From: Bacteroidota bacterium
GTDB taxonomy: Bacteria > Bacteroidota > Bacteroidia > Cytophagales > Cyclobacteriaceae
Length of the DNA stretch: 47,937 nt
Reading direction: 5' to 3'
Assembly: GCA_016178785.1 (NCBI GenBank)
Contig: JACOSO010000081.1
Location: forward strand, 1-47,937
In this document: one piece after another, positions 9,819-18,204 of the stretch
Layout: each line of letters opens with the position of its first letter
Position numbering within the stretch: the first letter of the stretch is position 1
The notes under the pieces: generated by a model
Told to the model about the DNA's origin: nothing
Seen by the model: only the letters and a program-made list of their open reading frames with translations
Databases searched by the model: none
Program-made: the position numbers and the translations under genes

Positions 9819-10907
9819 TTAATCTCCAAAGCTAATTCCCAATTCTTTTGCAGCCTTCACCAAATAAGTATCTTTCTTTACAAAATTGGGTTCGCTTGTA
9901 GCCTCTTTGAGAGTGACGGACGTGATTGTATTATTTCTTAAGGCTACCATTCGCCCGAATTTATTTTCGTTCGCAAGTTCAAAAGCTTTCACGCCAAAAG
10001 CAGAAGCCAAGACGCGGTCAAAAGCAGAAGGAGTGCCTCCGCGTTGCACGTGGCCGAGCACGGTCTCCCGAATCTCAGCTTTGCATCCGGCATCTTTTAA
10101 TTGTTTCGTTAACTGATAGGCAACCCCACCGAGACGCACATGCTCGGAGCCTTTCTCTGCAGTGCTGGCGGTAACACTTCCTGCTTTTGGTCTCGCACCT
10201 TCGGCAATAACGATGTTAACAAAGCCACGACCCTTAGAGTAACGAAGTTCAATCCTCTTCACCAATTTATTTACATCATATGGAATTTCAGGAATAAGAC
10301 AAATCTCTGCTCCACCCGCAATGGCCGTGTGCAGCGCTATCCATCCGGCATCGCGGCCCATCACTTCCATGATCATTACCCGATGATGACTCTCTGCTGT
10401 GGTGACTAATTTATCAAAACTATCCGTAGCAATTTGCACTGCTGTTTGAAAACCGAATGTCATATCGGTGGCCGAGAGATCGTTGTCAATTGTTTTGGGA
10501 ACACCAATGATCGGAATGCCTTTGTCAAACAAGACTTTGGAAATCCGTTGAGAACCATCACCACCGATGTTGATCACAGCATCGAAGTCTAATTTCTTCA
10601 GTTTGTCTACCAACTCGTCTGACCTGTCAATAAATTTTATTGAGCCATCCTGTTGCATAACAGGAAATTTTATCGGACTGGATTTATTGGTAGTCTTTAG
10701 AATTGTTCCACCCTTCACATGAATGCCCGCAGTGCGTTTGGAGGTAAGCCTGATGATCTCTTGTGGTTCGTTGAGTACACCATTGAATGCTTCGATGCTT
10801 CCATACACCTCCCATTTTTCTTTACGGGCACTTTTGGCAACTCCGCGAATAACGGCATTGAGGCCGGGGCAATCGCCACCTCCCGTCAGAATTAAAATCT
10901 TTTTCAT
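9819..10907 (-). CDS. pfkA: 6-phosphofructokinase
   Basis: A 362-residue cytoplasmic enzyme making fructose 1,6-bisphosphate in glycolysis. It has TGGGDCPGLNAVIRG at 8-22 (phosphate-donor loop), NIGGDGSQR at 113-121, PKTIDND at 137-143 with the catalytic Asp, EVMGRDAGWIA at 181-191 and GHVQRGGTPSAFDR near 290. Gly118 in GGDGS is the residue normally linked to ATP use (Asp in pyrophosphate enzymes), while Lys138 in PKTIDND is the residue seen in pyrophosphate-type and long/plant-like enzymes. It therefore belongs to the mixed-substrate group rather than the E. coli PfkA type; ATP is the likelier donor. It is longer than the 320-residue E. coli enzyme. Confidence 0.93.
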   Translation of the reverse strand: MKKILILTGGGDCPGLNAVIRGVAKSARKEKWEVYGSIEAFNGVLNEPQEIIRLTSKRTAGIHVKGGTILKTTNKSSPIKFPVMQQDGSIKFIDRSDELVDKLKKLDFDAVINIGGDGSQRISKVLFDKGIPIIGVPKTIDNDLSATDMTFGFQTAVQIATDSFDKLVTTAESHHRVMIMEVMGRDAGWIALHTAIAGGAEICLIPEIPYDVNKLVKRIELRYSKGRGFVNIVIAEGARPKAGSVTASTAEKGSEHVRLGGVAYQLTKQLKDAGCKAEIRETVLGHVQRGGTPSAFDRVLASAFGVKAFELANENKFGRMVALRNNTITSVTLKEATSEPNFVKKDTYLVKAAKELGISFGD

Positions 10908-10915
10908 AACCTGTT

Positions 10916-11005
10916 TTGATTATAGATTACAAATTACAGGTTTCATTTTGCAATCAAAATTCCAAGTTCAAGATTCAAAGCTGAGCTTGAAACTAATTTG
11001 GAGTT
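10916..11005. repeat. AT-rich intergenic repeat, ATTACAAATTACAGATT type
   Basis: The gap between pfkA and the Sua5-type gene holds short near-repeats (ATAGATTACAAATTACAGG, CAAAATTCCAAGTTCAAGATTCAAAGC). They resemble those at 14866-14931 and 37561-37650. No gene is seen in it. Confidence 0.45.
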
Positions 11006-11977
11006 TTAAATCTGGAATTTTGAATTTACTGAGGCTCTGCGTAGTCGGTCATTGATTGCCCGACCTAAGCCGATATCCGGAACTTCTTCCGACAGAATAA
11101 TCTCAGCAGTGGATTTATCCAATTCGCGCAAAGCAGAGAATAATTTTTGCGCAGCCTCATTTAAATCGCCAGAAGCAGAAAGCACAATTTGTTTTTCGAT
11201 AGAATCGGATGCGTATCTCTTTTGAAAAGAAAGCACGCTGATTTTTATGTGCTTGCATTCTTCAAGTAACTTCTCAATGTTCCCAATTTTCAGAATCTTT
11301 CTTGGTGCATAATGACTCTGCAATTGACCTGGTACAAGCGGATTTGAAACCGGTTGTGTGCTAACCACAACTTCTCCAATGATCAACTCAATTTTCTCCA
11401 CACTCAATCCGCCCACCCGATAAATGATAGCTGAATCATTTTCAAATCCAACAATGGTAGATTCGATGCCGATGTTGCATTCGCCTCCATCTAAGATATA
11501 ATCGATCTTGCCTCCAAGTTGCTCATTCACATGCTCAGGCTTTGTCGGGCTTACATAACCAAACGGATTGGCACTAGGTGCAGCCAACGGAAACGAAAGT
11601 GACTTGAGTAGCTCGCGAGTAAGCTCATGATTTGGGCAACGAACGCCCACGCGGTCCAAACCGGATGTAACAAGATCGGGAATGATATCTTTTTTATTGA
11701 GAAGAAGCGTAATCGGTCCCGGCCAAAATTCTTTCATTAATGACGAGGCCTTGTCCGGAATTTCTTCAGTATATTTTTTTACCGCATCAACGTCAGGTAC
11801 ATGAACTATCAGTGGATCGAAAAAAGGCCTGTCTTTGGCTGCGAAAATTTTTGTGACTGAAGACGCATCAAGGGCATTGCCCGCAAGACCATAGACAGTT
11901 TCAGTTGGAATTGCAACTAATTTTCCTTGTTCAAGCAAGGCCTTTGCTTTGGCTATATCTTTTCCGATCTCAGCCAT
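11006..11977 (-). CDS. ywlC: L-threonylcarbamoyladenylate synthase, Sua5 type
   Basis: A 323-residue cytoplasmic enzyme making threonylcarbamoyl-AMP from Thr, bicarbonate and ATP for t6A37 modification of ANN-decoding tRNAs. The YrdC domain (about 1-200) shows AIPTETVYGLAGNA, KIFAAKDRPFFDPLIVHV and LAAPSANPFGYVSPT, with the KxR and SxN residues that bind substrate. An extra C-terminal Sua5 domain (about 215-323) follows the linker VPGQLQSHYAP, the usual junction motif. That extra domain separates it from the short TsaC type. The start ATG overlaps the end of the Nudix gene by 8 bases, indicating one transcript. It uses bicarbonate, though I do not link it to the transport island on that basis. 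Confidence 0.93.
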   Translation of the reverse strand: MAEIGKDIAKAKALLEQGKLVAIPTETVYGLAGNALDASSVTKIFAAKDRPFFDPLIVHVPDVDAVKKYTEEIPDKASSLMKEFWPGPITLLLNKKDIIPDLVTSGLDRVGVRCPNHELTRELLKSLSFPLAAPSANPFGYVSPTKPEHVNEQLGGKIDYILDGGECNIGIESTIVGFENDSAIIYRVGGLSVEKIELIIGEVVVSTQPVSNPLVPGQLQSHYAPRKILKIGNIEKLLEECKHIKISVLSFQKRYASDSIEKQIVLSASGDLNEAAQKLFSALRELDKSTAEIILSEEVPDIGLGRAINDRLRRASVNSKFQI

Positions 11978-12506
11978 CAGGCAAAAGTTTGTCTTTCATT
12001 CGTAGCACCGATCGCTCCATTGTAAAATTTTCTAGTTCATTCATTGAAACCCATTTCACATCGTGCGATTCATCACTAACAATAATTTTCTCCGTTTCAT
12101 CAGCTTCAGTTAAAAATCGGATGTCATAGTGAAAATGCTCGGGAAAATCTTTTCGGGCTGGAATTTTATGGATGTCTACATCAAAAATGGTCGTGAATGG
12201 TTTAAGATTCTTCAATCCCGTTTCTTCTTCAGCTTCGCGCAAAGCTACGTTCAGAATATTTTCATCTCCATCGGCATGACCACCAGGCTGCACCCACTTG
12301 TTAAGTTTGGCGTGATGCACAAGCAGAGTTTTTGTTCTATCGCCATTCACCATCCATGCCGAGCCTGTAATGTGGCCTGGCAAATGTGTGCGTTGGAAGC
12401 AATCTTTGTGATTTAACAAAGCCAAGAAAGAATCGATGAACCTTTTCTCTTCTTCAAAATTGGTTTGATAAGATCGAAATGAATGGATTAAATTTTTTCG
12501 ATCCAC
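11970..12506 (-). CDS. Nudix hydrolase
   Basis: A 178-residue protein with a complete Nudix box, Gly76-x5-Glu82-x7-Arg90-Glu91-x2-Glu94-Glu95-x-Gly97, within the span from GHADGDENILNVALRE to AEEETGL. It hydrolyses a nucleoside diphosphate linked to another group; the substrate cannot be read from the sequence. The long N-terminal helix before the box (KRFIDSFLALLNHKDCFQRTH) is common in Nudix proteins of this phylum. The start is GTG at 12506, one base after the preceding gene's stop; no ATG exists before the conserved core, so GTG is favoured and translation is probably coupled to that gene. Confidence 0.88.
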   Translation of the reverse strand: MDRKNLIHSFRSYQTNFEEEKRFIDSFLALLNHKDCFQRTHLPGHITGSAWMVNGDRTKTLLVHHAKLNKWVQPGGHADGDENILNVALREAEEETGLKNLKPFTTIFDVDIHKIPARKDFPEHFHYDIRFLTEADETEKIIVSDESHDVKWVSMNELENFTMERSVLRMKDKLLPDG

Positions 12507-12507
12507 C

Positions 12508-12852
12508 TTACTGAATTACGATGGTTACTTTATTGAATTCTCCCTTCTTTAGTTGGCCGATTTTCTCGCCACCGCTCGTATTGTCTTTATCCCCCTTTCG
12601 ACATAGAACGAAGTATGATTCAGGATTTAATTTCTTAAACTTTACCACACCTTTCGCATCGGTTGTCGCCTCCTGAATATGATTTTTTTCTTTAATATAA
12701 TCCTCTTCTTTGGTGAACAACTTCACAGAAACACCCTCAACAATATTTCCGAGTTCATCGCGAACGGTTATGGTTAAAGAAGTATTGAAGAGCTGAAGGG
12801 GCTTGCTAACCGCCAGGTTTAGGACAAGTGTAAGAAACAAAATTGATTTCAT
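12508..12852 (-). CDS. Small exported protein with carboxypeptidase-regulatory-like beta domain
   Basis: A 114-residue protein with an N-terminal hydrophobic signal (MKSILFLTLVLNLAVSKP). The rest is one beta-sandwich resembling carboxypeptidase regulatory-like/CNA-B domains: LTITVRDELGNIVEGVSVKL, then ATTDAKGVVKFKKLNPESY and a final NKVTIVIQ strand. The G-x-V-x-G-V turn and the DAKGxVxF strand are the recognisable features. It probably sits in the periplasm or on the outer membrane; its partner is unknown. It lies one base upstream of the Nudix gene, so they may share a message despite unrelated roles. Confidence 0.65.
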   Translation of the reverse strand: MKSILFLTLVLNLAVSKPLQLFNTSLTITVRDELGNIVEGVSVKLFTKEEDYIKEKNHIQEATTDAKGVVKFKKLNPESYFVLCRKGDKDNTSGGEKIGQLKKGEFNKVTIVIQ

Positions 12853-12918
12853 GATCTTTTATTTAGGATTTAAAAATTAGAAATTCAAGTTAGGTGAACA
12901 AAGATAATGCCGCGATCA

Positions 12919-14850
12919 TTATAATGAATATGCGCTTTTATAAAATCCATTTTGCTGAAGGAATTCGACAAGTTCAGCGTAAAACGGATGACCCGCAAGC
13001 GTTGCGCTATCCCCAATCATAACAAGCTTCTTTCTGGCTCGTGTGATAGCAACATTTGTTCTGCGAATATCCGCCAAAAAGCCAACTTCACTTTTTTCAT
13101 TGCTTCTCACAAAACTGATCGCGATCACATCTCGTTCCTGCCCTTGAAATGCGTCAACCGTATTTATTGAAATGAGTCGATGCAATGGTTCAAGAATTTC
13201 CGAATTCTCCGCAAGATGTTGAAGTCTGTCAACCTGGGCGCTGTAGGGTGTGATAATTCCCAATGTAATTTTCTCGTCTAGCCAGGTGGAAGTACCGACT
13301 GACTCCACCAGTTTTTCAACCTGCCGAATTAACATCTCGGCCTCTTCCTGATTAAATCGACTGAGTGTTTCAGGATCTTGTTTTTCCGAATAACCACAAC
13401 CGGCCGTATCGATAAATTCTATCGGTTGTTCATGCGAACGAAGCAGTTCATGTTTCACTGACTCATGTGCAATCAATTCATCGTTATAGAAATAATGCGA
13501 AGGAAATTCCATGATTGATTCATGCATTCGATATTGAACCTTTAGCATCGAAGCAAGTACCGGAAACTTTTCAATTCCTTTTTCAAAAAGCGTCTTTGCT
13601 AATCCTTGATTCGCTGCTTCGCGTGATTTTATTGTTGGGGGCAGCTGACAGTGATCCCCGGCAAAAATTACCCGATTGGATTTGAGCAAAGGAATCCAGC
13701 AAGCAGGTTCGAGTGCTTGACCGGCTTCATCAATAAAAACAGTTTTGAATTTTCTTCCCTTCAACACGGGATGCGATGAGCCCACCAACGTGCAACAAAT
13801 CGCTTCGGCATGATTCAGCAAATCGTTGATGATGTAAAACTCAAGCGTGTCTGCATCAGCTTTTAAAAGTTTGGCCTCATCACGAAGCAATCTTCGCTGC
13901 TCACGTTCATGATGGCCAAAATTGCGTTTGTATTGCCCTGCCTGATGACGCATCTGTTCCATCTTCCTTCGCAATGCGCGCAGTTCACCAAAATGATTGT
14001 GTTCTGAAATTTTGACATCCAATGTTTTGCTAAGTGATTGTTCAGTAACTCGGGCAGGGTGACCGATGCGTAGTGTATTTAATCCCTGTGCACTTAATTT
14101 CTCAACCAACAAATCAACCGCTGCATTGCTTGGCGCACTAACAAGAACTTGCTTCTCTTCCCGAATAGTCAGTTTAATTGCTTCAACTATCGTTGTTGTC
14201 TTTCCTGTGCCAGGCGGGCCGTGGATAAAAGCAACATCAGGTGCTTCAACTACTTTTTTTACGGCCTCTTGCTGACTTTCATTTAAATAGTTTATTTCAG
14301 ATTTCAGATTAAAAATGGCAGATGATTTGAAATCCTTAATTTGAAATTTGTAATCACCTAAAAGTATTTCTCTTAACTCTGCAAGCCTGTTATCCTCCGC
14401 TTCCATCACTTTCTTTAATGCATAATCCATCTCACGGTATGTCATTTCATCAAACATCACATCAACGCCCAGCGAACCATCCTCAATCCAATCGGGAACG
14501 TCATCTCCGTTTAACGTGATCGTCATCATGTTTTCGCGAACGTAGTTGATCACTCCATTGACATGTTGTTTTTCCGGTTTGCCCGATACATTGGTGAAAA
14601 GACTCACCACTTTTCCACTTTGAAAGGAATGCGGTTGATCCAAATTGTTTGTCTTTTCAATCTCGATCATCACCCGCTCACCCGTGCCAATGTAATCGCG
14701 CAGCAATCTAACCGGATACCAAGTCACTCCTTCTTTGGTTCGCTGATGAAGAGACCGCATCAAAACTTTCTGCCTATACTGCTCAAGGTCAGCTTGGCGT
14801 TCGAGTTGAAGAAGCTGGTGGGTATGTTTTAGTTTATCTTTAGAAGACAT
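12919..14850 (-). CDS. Superfamily 1 helicase, UPF1/IGHMBP2-like
   Basis: A 643-residue ATP-dependent DNA/RNA helicase. Domains in order: an N-terminal helical and beta-barrel region (about 1-180, like the 1B/stalk of IGHMBP2), then motif I GPPGTGKTT at 211-219, motif Ia VLVSAPSNAAVD, motif II DEAGQ at 374-378 and motif III GDHCQLPPT at 398-406. The second RecA domain carries QYRMHESIMEFPS, TVDAFQGQERDVI and VAITRARKKLVMIGD (motifs IV-VI). All ATPase motifs are intact. The family is common in Bacteroidota; its substrate in bacteria is not settled. It is followed at 84 bases by the HsdR-N protein on the same strand, with a palindromic repeat between them. Confidence 0.92.
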   Translation of the reverse strand: MSSKDKLKHTHQLLQLERQADLEQYRQKVLMRSLHQRTKEGVTWYPVRLLRDYIGTGERVMIEIEKTNNLDQPHSFQSGKVVSLFTNVSGKPEKQHVNGVINYVRENMMTITLNGDDVPDWIEDGSLGVDVMFDEMTYREMDYALKKVMEAEDNRLAELREILLGDYKFQIKDFKSSAIFNLKSEINYLNESQQEAVKKVVEAPDVAFIHGPPGTGKTTTIVEAIKLTIREEKQVLVSAPSNAAVDLLVEKLSAQGLNTLRIGHPARVTEQSLSKTLDVKISEHNHFGELRALRRKMEQMRHQAGQYKRNFGHHEREQRRLLRDEAKLLKADADTLEFYIINDLLNHAEAICCTLVGSSHPVLKGRKFKTVFIDEAGQALEPACWIPLLKSNRVIFAGDHCQLPPTIKSREAANQGLAKTLFEKGIEKFPVLASMLKVQYRMHESIMEFPSHYFYNDELIAHESVKHELLRSHEQPIEFIDTAGCGYSEKQDPETLSRFNQEEAEMLIRQVEKLVESVGTSTWLDEKITLGIITPYSAQVDRLQHLAENSEILEPLHRLISINTVDAFQGQERDVIAISFVRSNEKSEVGFLADIRRTNVAITRARKKLVMIGDSATLAGHPFYAELVEFLQQNGFYKSAYSL

Positions 14851-14865
14851 GCTTGAATTTCAAAT

Positions 14866-14931
14866 TGCAAATTACAGATTGCAGATTCATGACCACTACC
14901 TTACCTTGTAATCTGAAATTTGTAATCTGCC
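14866..14931. repeat. Imperfect palindrome, GCAGATTACAAATT family
   Basis: The left arm, near 14869-14890 (GCAAATTACAGATTGCAGATT), pairs with the right arm, whose reverse complement reads GCAGATTACAAATTTCAGATT, with about three mismatches. It lies between the HsdR-N and helicase genes. A related element is at 37561-37650. It could form an RNA stem or be a small mobile repeat. Confidence 0.6.
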
Positions 14932-14934
14932 ATA

Positions 14935-15378
14935 CTATTCAAACTCAGGAAATTTTTCCATCTGCTTAGATTCAAGGCCTGTGGCAGCAGCTTCGAAGCA
15001 AAAATGTGCCATGCCATTGGTCACTGCCAAATATTTTGCCCCTAAAGTCATGTTGTAAACTGCTACTTGGTTGAATGCTTTCTGATTTAATTTGATGGTG
15101 GGCGATTTGCATTCGATAAGCATCCAAGCTTTTCCGGCACGGTCGAAAATCAGGATGTCAGAGCGCTTCTGAAGTTTGTTGTAAGTGAGACTTCCCTCAA
15201 TTCGGAAAAGTGACTTAGGATATTTCAATTCCGTTATCAAATAATTAATAAAATGCTGGCGCACCCATTCTTCAGGCGTGAGCACAAGGTATTTTTTTCT
15301 TATCCCGTCAAAAATCCATACTTTGCCTTCCTCCTTTTTCAGAGATGGATTGAATGGTGGAAGATTGAGTTGGTACAT
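14935..15378 (-). CDS. Stand-alone HsdR N-terminal domain protein (PD-(D/E)XK nuclease-like)
   Basis: A 147-residue protein matching only the N-terminal nuclease-like domain of type I restriction R subunits. It has PEEWVRQHFINYLI near 35-50, then RSDILIFDRAGKAWMLIECKSP, in which the Asp and the E-x-K give the PD-(D/E)XK core, and a closing NQVAVYNMTLGAKYLAVTNG. There is no motor domain and no HsdM or HsdS nearby, so it is not a restriction system. Such single-domain proteins are widespread in this phylum and of unknown role. The neighbouring UPF1-like helicase on the same strand could be a partner, which is inference from position only. Confidence 0.85.
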   Translation of the reverse strand: MYQLNLPPFNPSLKKEEGKVWIFDGIRKKYLVLTPEEWVRQHFINYLITELKYPKSLFRIEGSLTYNKLQKRSDILIFDRAGKAWMLIECKSPTIKLNQKAFNQVAVYNMTLGAKYLAVTNGMAHFCFEAAATGLESKQMEKFPEFE

Positions 15379-15515
15379 CGGCTAAAAGTAGCGAAAAGTA
15401 TGCAGTCAGCAGGAGAGAGTAGTAGCCAATGAAACAACAAAATGGACAATTAACTGTTGCTATCTGATAGTTATTAGTCCAAATAATTTGGAATTTGGAA
15501 TCTGTAATTAAATAT

Positions 15516-16286
15516 ATGAAGACGAAAAAAGAAATTGTAGACAACTGGCTGCCGCGCTATACGGGTGTGCCGTTGAAAAATTTTGGTGAATATATTCTTC
15601 TCACCAACTTCGACAACTATGTTCGGAAATTTGCGGAGTGGCACAACGTGCCTGTAGATGGCGAAGACAAAGCGATGCTCAGCGCCACAGCCGAAGGCAT
15701 TACGTTCATCAACTTTGGAATGGGCAGCCCCAATGCCGCAACGATCATGGACTGTCTCACAGCCATCATGCCCAAAGCTTGTTTGTTTCTCGGTAAGTGC
15801 GGTGGATTAAAAAAGAAAAATGAACTTGGTGATCTTATTCTTCCTATTGCTGCAATCCGTGGTGAAGGAACTTCGAACGACTACTTTCCGCCAGAGGTAC
15901 CATCGCTACCGGCATTCGCTTTGCAGAAAGCAATCTCAACAACCATACGTGATTACAACCAAGACTACTGGACAGGAACAGTATATACCACCAATCGAAG
16001 AGTGTGGGAGTGGGATGAAGAGTTTAAGGACTATTTGATCAAGATACGCGCCATGGCCATTGACATGGAGACTGCAACGATTTTTTCTACTGCATTTTAT
16101 AATGAAATCCCTGCTGGTGCATTACTGCTCGTGTCTGACCAGCCGATGGTGCCTGATGGCGTGAAGACCGAAGCAAGTGACCATAAAGTGACCTCCAGTT
16201 TCGTTGATGTTCATTTAAAAATTGGTATTGACTCACTGAAGCAATTGATCAATAATGGAATTACGGTGAAGCATTTGCAGTATTGA
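15516..16286 (+). CDS. amn: AMP nucleosidase
   Basis: A 256-residue enzyme of the nucleoside phosphorylase fold that splits AMP into adenine and ribose 5-phosphate, a purine salvage or adenylate-control step. It has ITFINFGMGSPNAATIMDCL (phosphate-binding loop), LGKCGGLKKKNELGDLILP, and AIDMETATIF and LVSDQPM toward the C-terminus, where the Met-Glu pair binds ribose and Asp binds the base. It is the short Bacteroidota form, without the extra N-terminal domain of E. coli Amn. I chose the ATG at 15516; an in-frame TTG at 15495 would add seven residues without family support. It is divergent from the HsdR-N gene across 137 bases that hold no other gene. Confidence 0.9.
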   Translation: MKTKKEIVDNWLPRYTGVPLKNFGEYILLTNFDNYVRKFAEWHNVPVDGEDKAMLSATAEGITFINFGMGSPNAATIMDCLTAIMPKACLFLGKCGGLKKKNELGDLILPIAAIRGEGTSNDYFPPEVPSLPAFALQKAISTTIRDYNQDYWTGTVYTTNRRVWEWDEEFKDYLIKIRAMAIDMETATIFSTAFYNEIPAGALLLVSDQPMVPDGVKTEASDHKVTSSFVDVHLKIGIDSLKQLINNGITVKHLQY

Positions 16287-16361
16287 GATAACGAGTTGAG
16301 TGGAGTCAGACGTAACAAACTCATGCATTAATCGTCATAGGCAGGAATTATAACCCAAAAA

Positions 16362-16784
16362 ATGAATTCCATGCAAAATTTAGAAGACATTAAGGTTGGT
16401 GTAAAGCTCAAGCTGTCTGCACTATGGGCAGCGGTTATGTTCTGTTATATATATGGAGACTATTTTTCACTTTATGTGCCAGGCCACATTCAAAGTCTGA
16501 TGGATGGAAACTCCGGTATGGGGGCAACTACTCCGTTAAAATTGCTAATGTTCGCTATACTAATGACACTTCCATCGGTTATGGTATTCCTATCCTTACT
16601 ATTAAAGCCGAAAGTAAACCGTTGGATAAACATATTGATGGGGATATTCTTTACTGCGATCATGATTTTAGTAGTGGCGACATCAATTGACCAATGGATG
16701 ATTTTTTTTATTTTCCTGGGCGTTGTTGAAATCCTGATTACATCGCTAGTTGTTTGGTACGCCTGGACGTGGCCTAAGCAATAG
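16362..16784 (+). CDS. DUF6326-like small membrane protein
   Basis: A 140-residue protein with four hydrophobic segments: WAAVMFCYIYGDYFSLY, LLMFAILMTLPSVMVFLSLL, WINILMGIFFTAIMILVV and FFIFLGVVEILITSLVVWYAW. The KLSALWAxVMFCYIYGDYF opening is typical of the family I recall as DUF6326. No catalytic motif is seen and its function is unknown. It precedes a DUF4386 protein on the same strand by 36 bases, and the two are often found as small membrane genes near each other. Confidence 0.7.
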   Translation: MNSMQNLEDIKVGVKLKLSALWAAVMFCYIYGDYFSLYVPGHIQSLMDGNSGMGATTPLKLLMFAILMTLPSVMVFLSLLLKPKVNRWINILMGIFFTAIMILVVATSIDQWMIFFIFLGVVEILITSLVVWYAWTWPKQ

Positions 16785-16820
16785 TCAGCCCCAATAATTA
16801 TTCATTATTAATCCAAAAAA

Positions 16821-17528
16821 ATGAATTCAAACAAAAAGACAGCAAGAGTAGCTGGTTTGTTGTATTTAGTTGTCGTATTGAGCGGCATTTTTCATCTGAT
16901 GTATGTTCCCTCCAAACTATTCGTGAAGGGTGATGCTTCAGCAACAATTAGCAATATCATCGCCTCTGAAACACTTTTCCGGCTCGGTATTCTGGGCGGA
17001 TTAATCTGTTATACAGCTTTTTTATTCTTGCCGTTAGTTTTATATAAGTTACTCAGCACGGTTAATAAAACTTATTCAGTACTAATGGTAACACTCGCTG
17101 TGGTGAGTGTTCCTATCTCTTTCGTCAACATGCTCAACAAGTTTGCTGTACTCACACTGATCAGCAAAGCCAGTTACCTAAGCTCATTTCAAGCTCAGGA
17201 CCTGCAGACTCAAATTTTATTACATCTGGATTACTATCGCAACGGAAATCAACTCGCTTCCGTATTTTGGGGGCTTTGGCTATTTCCTTTTGGCTATTTG
17301 GTATTTAAATCCGGGGTTCTGCCCAAGCTACTGGGCATCCTTTTAATGGCCGGATCCTTTGGTTATGTCATCGATTTTATAGGCGGTTTTATTTTCTCGA
17401 ATTATGATGCAACCGGAATTTCTAATTTTATAACCCTACCGGCAGACTTTGGAGAAATAGGAACATGCTTGTGGCTTTTGATTATGGGCGCAAAAGATAA
17501 ACCAACACCTCAGCTCACCCAGTTGTAA
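16821..17528 (+). CDS. DUF4386 family membrane protein
   Basis: A 235-residue integral membrane protein with about six hydrophobic segments. The opening KKTARVAGLLYLVVVLSGIFH and the following SATISNIIASETLFRLGILG stretch are characteristic of DUF4386. There is a periplasmic-type loop in the first quarter and a GLWLFPFGYLVFKSGVLPKLLGILL motif near residue 155, also family-typical. Function unknown. It is part of a run of four unrelated-looking plus-strand genes. Confidence 0.82.
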   Translation: MNSNKKTARVAGLLYLVVVLSGIFHLMYVPSKLFVKGDASATISNIIASETLFRLGILGGLICYTAFLFLPLVLYKLLSTVNKTYSVLMVTLAVVSVPISFVNMLNKFAVLTLISKASYLSSFQAQDLQTQILLHLDYYRNGNQLASVFWGLWLFPFGYLVFKSGVLPKLLGILLMAGSFGYVIDFIGGFIFSNYDATGISNFITLPADFGEIGTCLWLLIMGAKDKPTPQLTQL

Positions 17529-17549
17529 CCTTTCAAAAAGGTAATTTTT

Positions 17550-18110
17550 ATGCTAACATTCACCACCGCAAACTCAAAAAGCGATTTGGATGGAATACTC
17601 CTTTTACAAAAAGCTAATCTTGTTCAAAGTTTGTCTCCCGATGAAATACAAAGCCAGGGTTTTGTTACTGTCAATCATACCCTCGAACAACTGAAAAAAC
17701 TTAACGATTTTGAAAAACATGTCATAGCGAAAGAACATGATAAAGTAGTGGGCTATGTGTTGGCAATGACTCAGCAATCAAAGTCTGACATCCCTATATT
17801 GTTTCCCATGTTTGATTCCTTCGACAAGATGAACTTCAACGGCCAAAAAATCAATGAGTACCACTATATCGTTGTGGGTCAGGTTTGTGTTGACAAAGCT
17901 TTTCGAGGTCAAGGCATCTTTGATAAATGCTATGACGCTTACAAAGAATACTATAAAGACAGATACGATTTTGCCATTACTGAAATAGCAGCGACAAATA
18001 CGCGCTCCCTTCAAGCACACAGACGCATCGGTTTCAAAGAAATAAATTCATACTTCGACAAGACTGAATGGATTGTTGTGGTTTGGGATTGGAAAGCAAG
18101 TAGCCGTTAA
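17550..18110 (+). CDS. GNAT family N-acetyltransferase
   Basis: A 186-residue acetyltransferase-fold protein. Motif A is VGQVCVDKAFRGQGIFDKCY, with the acetyl-CoA pyrophosphate loop Arg119-Gly-Gln-Gly122, preceded by the VVGYVLAMT strand at about 66-74. ATNTRSLQAHRRIGFKEI near 150 is the motif B region with the conserved N-x-x-S/A-x-x-x-x-x-x-x-G-F pattern. The acceptor is unknown. Just before the start a 6-base hairpin (ACCTTT/AAAGGT, 17528-17542) is followed by ATTTTT, which could end the upstream transcript, while the AAAGG also resembles a ribosome binding site. Confidence 0.85.
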   Translation: MLTFTTANSKSDLDGILLLQKANLVQSLSPDEIQSQGFVTVNHTLEQLKKLNDFEKHVIAKEHDKVVGYVLAMTQQSKSDIPILFPMFDSFDKMNFNGQKINEYHYIVVGQVCVDKAFRGQGIFDKCYDAYKEYYKDRYDFAITEIAATNTRSLQAHRRIGFKEINSYFDKTEWIVVVWDWKASSR

Positions 18111-18177
18111 ACCTTCTGGGATATTGTTTGTCTCAGAGAAGTTTCTAATCAAATTTTTCTAATAAAAATCCACATCC

Positions 18178-18185
18178 TATTTTTG
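18178..18185 (+). promoter_or_regulatory. Candidate -7 box for the serine hydrolase gene
   Basis: TATTTTTG matches TANNTTTG and ends 19 bases before the ATG at 18205. No good TTG element is seen at the expected -33 position. Confidence 0.3.
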
Positions 18186-18204
18186 AACACAATCCATAAA
18201 ACAA

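Noticed and set aside
14935..15378. Type I restriction-modification system
   Set aside because: Only the R-subunit N-terminal domain is present; no motor domain, HsdM or HsdS in the neighbourhood.
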